Assembly (NCBI RefSeq): GCF_002567005.1
Contig: NZ_NUZU01000039.1
Span: 535,689-599,688 of the forward strand
DNA length: 64,000 bases
Reading direction: 5' to 3'
Source of the DNA: Bacillus sp. AFS073361
Lineage (GTDB): Bacteria > Bacillota > Bacilli > Bacillales > Cytobacillaceae
Below are positions 16,859-24,710 of the stretch, in pieces (within the stretch, counting starts at the first letter, position 1; every line of letters begins with the position of its first letter). The notes beneath the pieces are model-generated. The model did no database searches, was not told the DNA's origin, and saw only the letters and a list, made by a program, of their open reading frames with translations. The translations under genes and the position numbers were made by a program.

Positions 16859-17671
16859 TTAGGATTGCAGCAGAGCAAAGCTAGATTGATAGCTTTGGTA
16901 AGCATCTGCGGGCGTTCCATTTTGATGAATAATTTTATTTAACCCCGCCACGACACCAATTGGATTTTCATCCAGGGTAATATTCCGACCAACAGCCACA
17001 CCTTTTGCGCCCACATCCATGCAATGTTTTACATAATTGAAATAGTCAAGGATGTTATCCGTTTTTGGCCCCCCTAACACAAGAACGGGCCGTTTGGCAG
17101 CTTCAATGATTGTCACATCAGCTGGATCTCCAGTTAATCTAGTCTTAATAATATCTGCTCCCAACTCTGTCCCGATCCGTGCTGCTGCGGCAATCGTCTC
17201 GATTTGATTGGATTCAGGGCTTGTCACATGATAGCTATACGGCAGCGTCTCACACATATATGGAACATTCCAATTATCTGCCGCTTTGGCAAGTTCCCAG
17301 GCCATTTTGTGTGAGGCCGTTTCACCATCCGCACCGGGGAAAGTCATCGAAATAACACTGTCTGCCCCAAGCTTTAGTGCATCTTCAACCGAAAGAATGT
17401 CTGTAGTCTGGGGAATCCGAGCATCAAATACGCTGGTAGATAAGTCAGCACGGACAACCAACCCAACGTCCTTAAAGGACTCAGCGTATAATTTTGCCAT
17501 TCCATATGTAACAATGACAGCATCAAGCCCGTTCTCAATCAGCTGTGGCAAAAGGGCAATCGTTTGATCAATTCCTGCTGTCTTGGTGGAGAAATAGTAT
17601 CCATCCAATGCCAGCGTAATTGATTTACCATCATTTGAAAAAATGTGTGACATCCTTCTTGTTTTGGACAT
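16859..17671 (-). CDS. Class I aldolase of the DeoC/FbaB (LsrF-like) family
   Basis: Schiff-base aldolase of 270 residues. The TIM barrel pattern includes ADLSTSVFD, SVISMTFPGADGE, ADIIKTRLTGDP with the likely Schiff-base Lys, VLVLGGPKTD and GAKGVAVGRNI phosphate-binding strands. Relatives cleave or form ketose (bis)phosphates such as fructose-1,6-bisphosphate or the AI-2 phosphate. With the TIM and GlpX genes nearby it could join DHAP to an aldose phosphate. The start at 17671 is chosen because AAAGGGAG lies just upstream; a longer GTG start at 17695 would cover it. Confidence 0.8.
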   Translation of the reverse strand: MSKTRRMSHIFSNDGKSITLALDGYYFSTKTAGIDQTIALLPQLIENGLDAVIVTYGMAKLYAESFKDVGLVVRADLSTSVFDARIPQTTDILSVEDALKLGADSVISMTFPGADGETASHKMAWELAKAADNWNVPYMCETLPYSYHVTSPESNQIETIAAAARIGTELGADIIKTRLTGDPADVTIIEAAKRPVLVLGGPKTDNILDYFNYVKHCMDVGAKGVAVGRNITLDENPIGVVAGLNKIIHQNGTPADAYQSYQSSFALLQS

Positions 17672-17746
17672 AACCGGCTCCCTTTCTTTGTTCACATCTC
17701 TAAACCTTGTAAAAAAGATCCCACGGTGGAGATCTTTTCTTCTAAA

Positions 17747-18670
17747 TTATTTAACTGGTGCACTTTCTAATAGGTCAGCTTGAACGAGAATCTTTTTAAG
17801 CTCCTCAATCTTTTCAGCACTTAATGACCTTGCTGGTGCTAGAACGTTCGTGGAAATATCCAATCCCCTCAATTTCATGGCTTCCTTTACCACACTTACA
17901 AACGGTGAATCAAGTTTGTACATAGTTGGCAATACGGCCATTCGTTGGTGGAATGATACTGCTTCATCAATACGGTTCTCTTTGAACCCCTTGTAAACAC
18001 CAAGCGCTAATTCCGGAGCGAAATTAACAGAAGCACTAATCGCACCATCACCGCCAAGAGTCAAGGTTTGTAGGAAATGATCGTCAAAACCAGAGAACAC
18101 CACAAAATCCGGATGTTTCCCTTTCACGGTTAAAATCATGTCGCGAATATGTGAAACACTTTCAACTGTTTCCTTGATTCCAACGATATTCTCATGTGCA
18201 TCAACCAATTTAAGGACAAATTCCGGAGTTAAATCCTGTCCTGTCATGGTTGGGAAATTATAAAGTAAAATCGGTAAGTTAACAGAATTGGCAATTTCAC
18301 TATAATGAGCAAATAAGTTTTCTTCAGTTAAATTCCAAAAGTAAGGGTTGATGACCACTACCGCATCTGCTCCTACTGATTCGGCATGTTGACTGAGCAG
18401 CACGACTTCACGTGTATTCGTGCTTCCTGTACCAATTAAAACTGGCACCCTGCCGTTTACATATTCGGTTGTGAACGAAGCTACTTCTTTGCGTTCTTCC
18501 ACAGACATTTGTGAAAATTCGCCGCCTGTTCCTAAAAAGAACAAACCATCCACACGAGCTTCAATTAAGAAATCAATAACAGTTGCCATTCCTTTTTTAT
18601 CAAGTCTGCCTTGTTCATCAACAATAATTGATACTGGTGGAATAACTCCCTGGAATTTTTTATTTGTCAT
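17747..18670 (-). CDS. DapA-family aldolase (2-keto-3-deoxy sugar acid type, YagE-like)
   Basis: Schiff-base lyase of the dihydrodipicolinate synthase/NAL superfamily, 307 residues. The GTGGEF loop is near residue 46, the catalytic Tyr in NPYFWN, and the Schiff-base Lys in GIKETVES (about 163). The phosphate/carboxylate loop and C-terminal region differ from true DapA. In sugar-acid operons these enzymes split 2-keto-3-deoxy acids into pyruvate and an aldehyde, or act as dehydratases. The true lysine dapA is at 56742. It is operon-internal, 45 bases after dhaL. Confidence 0.82.
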   Translation of the reverse strand: MTNKKFQGVIPPVSIIVDEQGRLDKKGMATVIDFLIEARVDGLFFLGTGGEFSQMSVEERKEVASFTTEYVNGRVPVLIGTGSTNTREVVLLSQHAESVGADAVVVINPYFWNLTEENLFAHYSEIANSVNLPILLYNFPTMTGQDLTPEFVLKLVDAHENIVGIKETVESVSHIRDMILTVKGKHPDFVVFSGFDDHFLQTLTLGGDGAISASVNFAPELALGVYKGFKENRIDEAVSFHQRMAVLPTMYKLDSPFVSVVKEAMKLRGLDISTNVLAPARSLSAEKIEELKKILVQADLLESAPVK

Positions 18671-18715
18671 TTTAATTTCTCCTACCTGTTTAATAGTTTT
18701 ATCACAATACCAACT

Positions 18716-19384
18716 TTATTGTTGAACGGCGGCTTTCTCGACCCATTCTCTCATTGATTTGAACATGATCCAGACGGTTGTTGCTCCGGCATCTTGGTGA
18801 CCGATTGCTCGTTCGCCAAGTGATTTTGCCCTGCCAAACTTCGCGACATATTGCTTCGACTTTTCTACACCGCCTGCTGCATGTTTTTCAGCAAGGGCAA
18901 GTCCTTCTAGTAAACTATGATTTGCTTCCACACTTAGTTTAAGTCCGTCCACGGCAGGCTCTAGTGCGTCAATCATCGTTTTATCTCCTAATTCAGCCTT
19001 CCCGCGTTCTTTAATAGATTTCACGGATCCTTCAAGAATTTGCGCTAATAGCGGCAGGGACAGTTCCTCTTGTGGTTCAAGACCTTTCACACCGCCAGTA
19101 AACAATGTTCCAAAAATAACACCAGAAGCCCCGCCCATATTCGCAATCATCGACATACCTATTGTTTTAAAGACGTCATTGATAGTTGTAAACTCTTTTT
19201 TGGTCAAATTTTCTTCTGCCTTTGTAAATCCAACTGCCATGCCAATTCCATGATCTCCATCACCAATAGCGCTATCAATTTTGGTTAAAAACGGTTTGTT
19301 CTCAATGACTTGCTCACCAACATACAAGAACATATTCTTAACTTGTTCAGCATTCAACTTAACCTCTTGGACACTATTTGGCAT
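18716..19384 (-). CDS. dhaL: Dihydroxyacetone kinase-type subunit DhaL (nucleotide binding)
   Basis: ATP/ADP-binding helical-barrel subunit, 222 residues. The magnesium-nucleotide motif DSAIGDGDHG is near residue 40, followed by MGGASG and a GDKTMIDAL segment. It acts with DhaK to phosphorylate dihydroxyacetone or a related short ketose such as erythrulose. No dhaM phosphotransferase gene is present in the operon, which suggests use of free ATP (inference). The start codon overlaps the end of dhaK by 11 bases, showing translational coupling. Confidence 0.9.
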   Translation of the reverse strand: MPNSVQEVKLNAEQVKNMFLYVGEQVIENKPFLTKIDSAIGDGDHGIGMAVGFTKAEENLTKKEFTTINDVFKTIGMSMIANMGGASGVIFGTLFTGGVKGLEPQEELSLPLLAQILEGSVKSIKERGKAELGDKTMIDALEPAVDGLKLSVEANHSLLEGLALAEKHAAGGVEKSKQYVAKFGRAKSLGERAIGHQDAGATTVWIMFKSMREWVEKAAVQQ

Positions 19385-20405
19385 AAACGTTCCCTCCGAT
19401 TTTTGCAGGTATTAATCCTTTTTTGTAATACGGTGAATCTGCAGGTGCATTATATAAATCTTTTAATTCATCATCCAACTTCAGTAAAGTGATTGAGAAT
19501 CCAGCCATTTCTTGTGTTGTACAATAGCTATTTACATCCATGTCATACGCTTTAATCTCTTTTTCTTCTAAAATTTGTGCCACTCTGCGGTTTATGATTA
19601 ATAGTTCCATTAGTGTTGTGGACCCGAGGCCATTCACTAATACAGCCACTTCATCGCCAGCCTCAATATTGCTTTCCTCAAGAAGCTTTGCCAATAACTT
19701 ATCTGTTAACTCATCAGCAGGCATCATTTTCGTGCGTTCCATTCCCGGCTCCCCGTGGATGCCCATGCCAATCTCAATTTCATCGTCACCTAGTGTGTAT
19801 GGCAGCTCTACCGCACCGGGAATCGATCCTGGAGCTAAGGCAACACCAATGGAGAACGTATGGTCATTCGCTTTCTGGGTTACTTGTGTAACTTCTTCTA
19901 ATGACAATCCTTTTTCTGCCGCAGCCCCAGCAATCTTAACGACGAAAATATCTCCGGCAATCCCCCGGCGATCTCCTTTTCGTTCAACAGGAGCGGATGC
20001 TACGTCATCGGTTACGAGGACTGTCTTTGTCTGAATATCTTCCATTTCTAGTAATTCTTCTGCCATGCCGAAGTTTAATACATCGCCAGAATAGTTTCCG
20101 TAGATAAATAGAACTCCCTTGCCAGAATCCACTGCCTTCGCTACTTCAAATACATTCGTTGGCGGCGGAGCTGCAAAAACATTCCCCAATGTGACCCCAT
20201 CAGCTAGTCCTTCCCCCATCAGCCCCAAAAACAATGGTTCGTGGCCGCTGCCGCCACCAGTAACGATCGCCACTTTATCCTTGAGATTCCGGCGAATGAT
20301 TCCGTTTACATTTTCAACTTTTTGATAAGTACTTTTATAAGCTGCTAAAAATCCCTCAATTGTTTCTTCAACTACGCGTTCGGGTTGGTTAATAATCTTC
20401 TTCAA
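19374..20405 (-). CDS. dhaK: Dihydroxyacetone kinase-type subunit DhaK (ketose binding)
   Basis: Substrate-binding subunit, 343 residues. GGGSGHEP is near residue 51, and GIHGEPG supplies the His that forms the hemiaminal with the ketose carbonyl. In B. subtilis-like species DhaK acts on dihydroxyacetone; homologues in tetritol pathways act on L-erythrulose. The neighbouring TIM and RpiB homologues favour a tetrulose substrate here, which is an inference. It has its own promoter at 20477-20505 with a DeoR operator. AAAGGGGAG precedes the ATG. Confidence 0.9.
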   Translation of the reverse strand: MKKIINQPERVVEETIEGFLAAYKSTYQKVENVNGIIRRNLKDKVAIVTGGGSGHEPLFLGLMGEGLADGVTLGNVFAAPPPTNVFEVAKAVDSGKGVLFIYGNYSGDVLNFGMAEELLEMEDIQTKTVLVTDDVASAPVERKGDRRGIAGDIFVVKIAGAAAEKGLSLEEVTQVTQKANDHTFSIGVALAPGSIPGAVELPYTLGDDEIEIGMGIHGEPGMERTKMMPADELTDKLLAKLLEESNIEAGDEVAVLVNGLGSTTLMELLIINRRVAQILEEKEIKAYDMDVNSYCTTQEMAGFSITLLKLDDELKDLYNAPADSPYYKKGLIPAKIGGNVYAK

Positions 20406-20444
20406 ACTAAACTCCCCTTTCTATTAAAAACAAAACTTATTATA

Positions 20445-20474
20445 TTTTCGTTTATTTTTATTTGTTTTCATTTA
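20445..20474. promoter_or_regulatory. DeoR operator array at the dhaK promoter
   Basis: Three perfect head-to-tail 10-mers TTTTCGTTTA, TTTTTATTTG, TTTTCATTTA. They start three bases past the -10 box (20477-20482, reading on the minus strand), over the expected transcription start. This resembles DeoR-family sites built from direct TTTCRTTT repeats (for example AgaR). Confidence 0.7.
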
Positions 20475-20476
20475 TA

Positions 20477-20505
20477 ATCATAACTCTCTATTTTTATTGT
20501 GTCAA
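20477..20505 (-). promoter_or_regulatory. Internal promoter in front of dhaK
   Basis: On the minus strand TTGACA (20505-20500), a 17-bp spacer, and TATGAT (20482-20477): a near-consensus SigA promoter between the MFS gene and dhaK. Confidence 0.75.
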
Positions 20506-20576
20506 TTTTCATTTTATTAAAAATAGGTTAAATTTTCTATCTTATTTCGACAAAAATCCACATTTCTTCAAAGAAT

Positions 20577-20604
20577 AAGAGGGCCACGGATTAGCAGCCC
20601 TCTT
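20577..20604 (-). terminator. Weak terminator after the MFS gene
   Basis: Stem AAGAGGGC / GCCCTCTT with a 12-base loop. The T run on the minus strand is poor (TTATTCTTTG), so it may only attenuate transcription into dhaK, which has its own promoter. Confidence 0.6.
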
Positions 20605-20616
20605 ATTTTTCATCTA

Positions 20617-21936
20617 TTATGCAGCCTTGGCTGGTTTAATTGGCTCTTTTACAACAAACCAATAGAAGAAGGCTGCAAATCCAGCTATAACCCCACCGGA
20701 AATAAAGGCTATGGAATAAGAACCTGTTGCATCTAAAATGATACCTGTTACTAATGGCGCAAATGCTCCACCGAAGTATCCACCGAAGTTCTGGATCGCA
20801 CCGACAGATCCAACCATGGCAGGAGGTGCTACGTCACCAGACAATGCCCATGCACTGCCAGTAATCGCTGAAACCACACAAAGTGCTAAAGTCATCAAAG
20901 TAATCGTGATCCCTAACCCATGTACAAATGGAAGTGCAATAACAAACGCAGCAGCTAAAAGTGCACTGATCGCAATCAGACCACGTTTCGCGTTAATTGG
21001 AGAACAAATTCCTTTATCCGCTAACACCTTTGTGATGTAACCGCCGCCTAAGTTTCCGACAATCCCTCCGAAATATGGAATAGCCGCATAAATACCGAGT
21101 TCTTTAAAGGTAATATCTTGTGTTTTTAATAGATATAAAGGTAAGAACGTAAGGAAAATATTCCAAATCCAAATCGTACAGAAGAAGCCGCCGATCATTC
21201 CCCAGACACTTCTATACTTAAATAACTCTCTCCATTTGATATTGGTTGATTCAACGGTATCATTGCTTGCGCCGCCTTCAGCCTTAATATAATCATATTC
21301 CTCTTTAGAAAGAAGCTTACTCTTATCAGGTGTTTTGTAGAATTTCATAAATAAAAGGACAAAGACAATACCAACTGCACCAGTAATGAAGAATAATGCA
21401 CGCCAGCCAAATGCAACCTGAATAGCCACTAAAATAGGTGGTGCAATAGCAGGACCAACCTTTGATGAGGCATCCCAAAACCCAGTTGCTAATCCCCGTT
21501 CACTCTTAGGGAACCATTGGGCAGTAATCTTAGCATTAGAAGGCATACATGGCGCTTCCCCGACTCCAAGTAAGAACCTTGCTCCAACTAAGGTAAGCAG
21601 CTTGTTACATGCTCCTGTTAAAGCAGTTGCAATACTCCACCATAGAACAGCAATCGAGTAAATTCGCTTTGCTCCGAATTTATCAATTAACCAGCCAGAA
21701 GGAAGCTGCATACAAGCATATGTCCAAGAAAAGATCGTTCCTAATAGACCGATATGCGTCATATTTAGGTTTAAATCTTCAACCATCGCTGGTGCTGCAA
21801 TGGAAAGATTGGTTCGGTCTAAATAGTTAATAATTCCACCGATTAATAGCCAAATAACAACGGTCCAACGGAAATTCTTTTTTGGTTTCGCTGCCTTGAC
21901 CGGGAAATCCGTCTGAAGCGCTTGTTCTGTTTTCAT
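20617..21936 (-). CDS. MFS transporter, anion:cation symporter family (sugar-acid type)
   Basis: Twelve-segment transporter of 439 residues. The N-terminal NYLDRTNLSIAAPAM, the GWLIDKFGAKRIY loop between helices 2 and 3, and GVGEAPCMPSNAKITAQWFP are typical of the ACS family that imports hexuronates, glucarate/galactarate and other sugar acids. This suggests that the operon's substrate is a sugar acid or carries one. AGGAGG precedes the ATG, and a cre-like site lies upstream at 21983-21996. Confidence 0.87.
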   Translation of the reverse strand: MKTEQALQTDFPVKAAKPKKNFRWTVVIWLLIGGIINYLDRTNLSIAAPAMVEDLNLNMTHIGLLGTIFSWTYACMQLPSGWLIDKFGAKRIYSIAVLWWSIATALTGACNKLLTLVGARFLLGVGEAPCMPSNAKITAQWFPKSERGLATGFWDASSKVGPAIAPPILVAIQVAFGWRALFFITGAVGIVFVLLFMKFYKTPDKSKLLSKEEYDYIKAEGGASNDTVESTNIKWRELFKYRSVWGMIGGFFCTIWIWNIFLTFLPLYLLKTQDITFKELGIYAAIPYFGGIVGNLGGGYITKVLADKGICSPINAKRGLIAISALLAAAFVIALPFVHGLGITITLMTLALCVVSAITGSAWALSGDVAPPAMVGSVGAIQNFGGYFGGAFAPLVTGIILDATGSYSIAFISGGVIAGFAAFFYWFVVKEPIKPAKAA

Positions 21937-21982
21937 GTTATTCCTCCTACATCTATTTTTATTGGTGTTTATTAATGTCTTT

Positions 21983-21996
21983 AGATAGCGCTTACA
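21983..21996 (-). promoter_or_regulatory. CcpA cre-like site upstream of the MFS gene
   Basis: On the minus strand TGTAAGCGCTATCT matches 13 of 14 positions of the consensus TGWAAGCGYTWNCA. It lies 46 bases upstream of the transporter start, in the 143-base gap after the isomerase gene. Carbon catabolite repression of the operon would be expected. Confidence 0.6.
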
Positions 21997-22079
21997 TATG
22001 TGGTAAAAAAAGCTACCCCGATCTTATGTAAAAAGAAAAGGATAGTGCTGCTAAAAAAGCTCTAAAGGCAGCAATCGAA

Positions 22080-22979
22080 TTATTTACTTCCGACTAAGTT
22101 CATCGCACTCTCCAATGCAGCCCGGATCGTTCTCTCATTCGCAAAATAATCAATCTTATCTCTGCCTTGCACCTCTATTGCTACAGGTAAACCTTTTTCT
22201 GCCTGGATACCTAGTTCATCGGCTTTTTGCAAAATACGAGACATCTTTTCAATCGTTAGAAAGCCTGGTTCACCAATTGGCATATGGTTATCTCCATATA
22301 AAGGGCTTTCGGGGTCTAGGACGACATTTGCAAAATGCAGACGGTCCATGGTTGTTTTTGCCAATTCTAATGAGGTAAAAATATCTTCACGATTAAGCGC
22401 CACATGGGCTGTATCAAACACGAGACCAACATTCGAGTATTTTTCCCTCACCTTTGAAATGATAGGAACAGCTTCACTCGTAAGACCTAAAACTCGCTTT
22501 TTATGCACTTCGCGATCCATTGCTTCTATGGATACATGCATATTAAACGTGGATGCCTCCTCGCAGATTTCACATAGACTTTCATAAAAAGCCTCTAGTC
22601 CCTGCTTGCGGAACTGAACACCTGGATCTGGACCAGGGACAAATGCAACCGTAGAAACGCCGCACTCCGCTGCCAAATATAGGCTTTCTTTTATCTTTTT
22701 AACGGTTTTTTCTCTTAAACTAGTATCTAGGGCGGACACATTGAGGTCCGTCTGATATGTCAAGAACGTTAACCACTGCAAGATTGATAAGTTATTTTGT
22801 TCCTTAGCCCGCAAAATTCTTTTTCGATCCTCTTGGTCATAGCCATAACCAATCTCAAACGAACGATAGAAGCCTTGAGAACCTAGGTTTTCAACTACAC
22901 TTGCAGCGAAACCTTTTTCATCTTTTACCGGGAAAAACACTTCCGTGACGAGCAGCGATGGGATAATTCGGTTACTCAT
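22080..22979 (-). CDS. Sugar isomerase/epimerase-type TIM barrel protein (paralogue B)
   Basis: Xylose-isomerase-like TIM barrel of 299 residues, paralogous to 15877-16776. Shared blocks include VAFVPGPDPG, VFDTAHVALN, LHFANVVLDP, HMPIGEPGFLTIEKMS and AIEVQGRDK. The duplication within one operon suggests two different steps or epimers. The ATG overlaps the stop codon of the upstream gene by one base (TAATG), so they are translationally coupled. The reaction is not known. Confidence 0.75.
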   Translation of the reverse strand: MSNRIIPSLLVTEVFFPVKDEKGFAASVVENLGSQGFYRSFEIGYGYDQEDRKRILRAKEQNNLSILQWLTFLTYQTDLNVSALDTSLREKTVKKIKESLYLAAECGVSTVAFVPGPDPGVQFRKQGLEAFYESLCEICEEASTFNMHVSIEAMDREVHKKRVLGLTSEAVPIISKVREKYSNVGLVFDTAHVALNREDIFTSLELAKTTMDRLHFANVVLDPESPLYGDNHMPIGEPGFLTIEKMSRILQKADELGIQAEKGLPVAIEVQGRDKIDYFANERTIRAALESAMNLVGSK

Positions 22980-23806
22980 TAAATTCTTACTCCGTTAACA
23001 ATAGGCTTTAATTTTTCATCTACATATTTACTAATATCATAGATGCATTGATCAGCATTTGTTTTCGTTTCTTCTGTTTCTTCCTCAACCATAATCCAGC
23101 CGTCATATCCATAATCAACTAATGATTGAACTATGGCAGGAAAATCGATATCACCGGTGCCCATCTTTTTCCACTCAAAGCTTTTTGAACAATCTTTAAA
23201 ATGAACATGTTTGATAATTGGTAAATACTTTTTAACCACTTCGACTGGGTCCATTCCTCCAGCTGCAATGTGGCCAACATCTGGTGTGTACGCAACATAT
23301 CTTGTATCTAATTCCTCAAAAAGAAGGTTGTAATCGCTTTCTGTTCTGAAATAAGAAGTTGCCGGAGAATGTGGATGAAACACCGCAACGATGCCATTTT
23401 CTACCGCACGTTTACTTACTGCATTCACACAGCTTATAATATCTCGTTGACGTTTTAATAGATTGTCGCGATTTGGCCCCACTCGTGGAGGTAAGTTTAA
23501 TTTTGCATTCGGGAAGTGTTTTAGATAGTTAATATAATAATCGGCCCGCTGCTTTTCTTCTTCCGATTCTGTGTCACTTTCCCAGCTGAACGGCAAGGTA
23601 ATTGCTGCTAATTCAAGATCCAAGCTATCTAGTTTTTCTTTTAGTTTTTCAGGTGCTTCATTATATTTCCCCAATAAAGCATATTGAACGTCAATCCCCT
23701 TGAATCCAGCTTTCTTCACTGTATCAATCATATGATCCAAGCAATCTACTTTTTCATCATAATCTAGTACCCATGTTGATCCGTGACATCCAAACTTAAT
23801 CGTCAT
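22979..23806 (-). CDS. Sugar isomerase/epimerase-type TIM barrel protein (IolE/IolI-like)
   Basis: Third AP-endonuclease-2-type TIM barrel of the block, 275 residues, distinct from the other two. Metal-site strands are visible in VAVFHPHSPA, YTPDVGHIAAGG, HVHFKDCSKSFEWKKMGTGDIDFP and WIMVEEE. The layout resembles inosose dehydratase, hydroxypyruvate isomerase, and the 3-oxo-isoapionate decarboxylase group. It is the first gene of the main operon. AAGGGGGA precedes the ATG, and the promoter lies at 23919-23946. Confidence 0.75.
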   Translation of the reverse strand: MTIKFGCHGSTWVLDYDEKVDCLDHMIDTVKKAGFKGIDVQYALLGKYNEAPEKLKEKLDSLDLELAAITLPFSWESDTESEEEKQRADYYINYLKHFPNAKLNLPPRVGPNRDNLLKRQRDIISCVNAVSKRAVENGIVAVFHPHSPATSYFRTESDYNLLFEELDTRYVAYTPDVGHIAAGGMDPVEVVKKYLPIIKHVHFKDCSKSFEWKKMGTGDIDFPAIVQSLVDYGYDGWIMVEEETEETKTNADQCIYDISKYVDEKLKPIVNGVRI

Positions 23807-23893
23807 TTTCGATTTCCCCCTTAATTAAAATTAAACTACTTCATACTGCGAAATTTTTCATAACTCAGCAAATGTTTGCAAAAAGGTAATAAG

Positions 23894-23908
23894 CAAACAA
23901 GTTGTTTG
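23894..23908. promoter_or_regulatory. 15-bp palindrome CAAACAA-g-TTGTTTG
   Basis: A perfect odd-centred palindrome just downstream of the main operon promoter -10, around the expected start of transcription. It may be a second operator; which protein binds is unknown. Confidence 0.45.
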
Positions 23909-23918
23909 TCTATTTAGA

Positions 23919-23946
23919 ATATTATCATTTGTTTTTGTTTTGTCAA
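23919..23946 (-). promoter_or_regulatory. Main promoter of the sugar catabolic operon with DeoR repeats
   Basis: On the minus strand TTGACA (23946-23941), 16-bp spacer, TAATAT (23924-23919). The spacer consists of the DeoR-type 10-mers TTATCATTTG and TTTTTGTTTT (plus-strand 23922-23941), so repressor binding would cover the promoter. Confidence 0.7.
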
Positions 23947-23978
23947 TTGTTTTTAGAAAAATATTTTTTATCTGAAAA

Positions 23979-24157
23979 CAAACGAAAGAAAAAATCTAAA
24001 AAAGTAGTGAAAATCCAACAAACTCCTGTTTATTTCATTTCTTTCATATAATACACCGATTTAGTAATCTGTCATGAAAGTAATTATCACAATCGTTTGT
24101 TTTCATTATTTTTCGATTACCAAGAAAAACATTGACATAAACGAAAATAAATGAAAA
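23979..24157. promoter_or_regulatory. Divergent control region with further DeoR repeats and the rpiB promoter
   Basis: Related 10-mers occur at 23979-23988 (reverse of CTTTCGTTTG), 24090-24119 (CAATCGTTTG, TTTTCATTAT, TTTTCGATTA) and 24138-24157 (reverse of TTTTCATTTA and TTTTCGTTTA). The last pair lies right after the TTGACA at 24132-24137, the presumed -35 of rpiB; the -10 there is weak. The 385-base gap thus holds two promoters and at least four repeat groups, and no gene. Confidence 0.6.
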
Positions 24158-24191
24158 AATATGACTAATAAATTAAATTGGAGTGATAATT

Positions 24192-24656
24192 ATGAAAATT
24201 GGAATTGGTTCAGATCACAATGCTTTTCAAATGAAAGAAGAAATAAAGTCATATATTAGTAGTTTAGGGCATGAGGTTGTCGATTATGGATGTTATTCAG
24301 AAGATGAAGTCGATTATCCTGGCGTAGCCTTTAAGGTAGCAACTGATATCACAGCCAACCAACTAGAACGAGGCATTCTCTTCTGTGGAACTGGGATTGG
24401 AATGTCCATTGCAGCTAATAAAGTTCCGGGAATTCGCTCTGCCCAATGCCATGATGTTTACTCAGCAGAACGCGCACAGCTCAGCAACAACGCACAAATC
24501 ATGACCATCGGAGCAAAGGTTATCGGTGTAGAACTTGCTAAAAAAGTAGTCTCAGCTTACCTAAGTGTTTCCTTTCAAGGTGGTAATTCCGCAAGAAAAA
24601 TTGATCAAATCATGGGCCAAGAAAAGGAATACCTACTAAACGGTTCATGCAGCTAA
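24192..24656 (+). CDS. rpiB: RpiB/LacAB-family sugar-phosphate isomerase
   Basis: Isomerase of 154 residues. GSDHNAFQMK at the N-terminus, CGTGIGMSIAANKVPGIRSAQC with the catalytic Cys (about 66), HDVYSAERAQLSNNAQIMTIG and the C-terminal FQGG are typical. RpiB interconverts ribose-5-P and ribulose-5-P; homologues EryI/DerI turn D-erythrulose-4-P into D-erythrose-4-P. The latter fits this block (inference). ATG at 24192 is preferred over the upstream GTG because the GGAGTG ribosome binding site overlaps that GTG. It heads a two-gene divergent unit with the GlpX-like gene. Confidence 0.9.
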   Translation: MKIGIGSDHNAFQMKEEIKSYISSLGHEVVDYGCYSEDEVDYPGVAFKVATDITANQLERGILFCGTGIGMSIAANKVPGIRSAQCHDVYSAERAQLSNNAQIMTIGAKVIGVELAKKVVSAYLSVSFQGGNSARKIDQIMGQEKEYLLNGSCS

Positions 24657-24710
24657 GCTAGCTTCTCTTAGACTTGTGGACTCACTTATTACTAAGAGGA
24701 GGAAAACACG

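Noticed and set aside
17747..18670. Second lysine-pathway dapA
   Set aside because: It sits in a sugar operon, lacks the lysine riboswitch and differs in the DapA loops; the dapA at 56742 has both.
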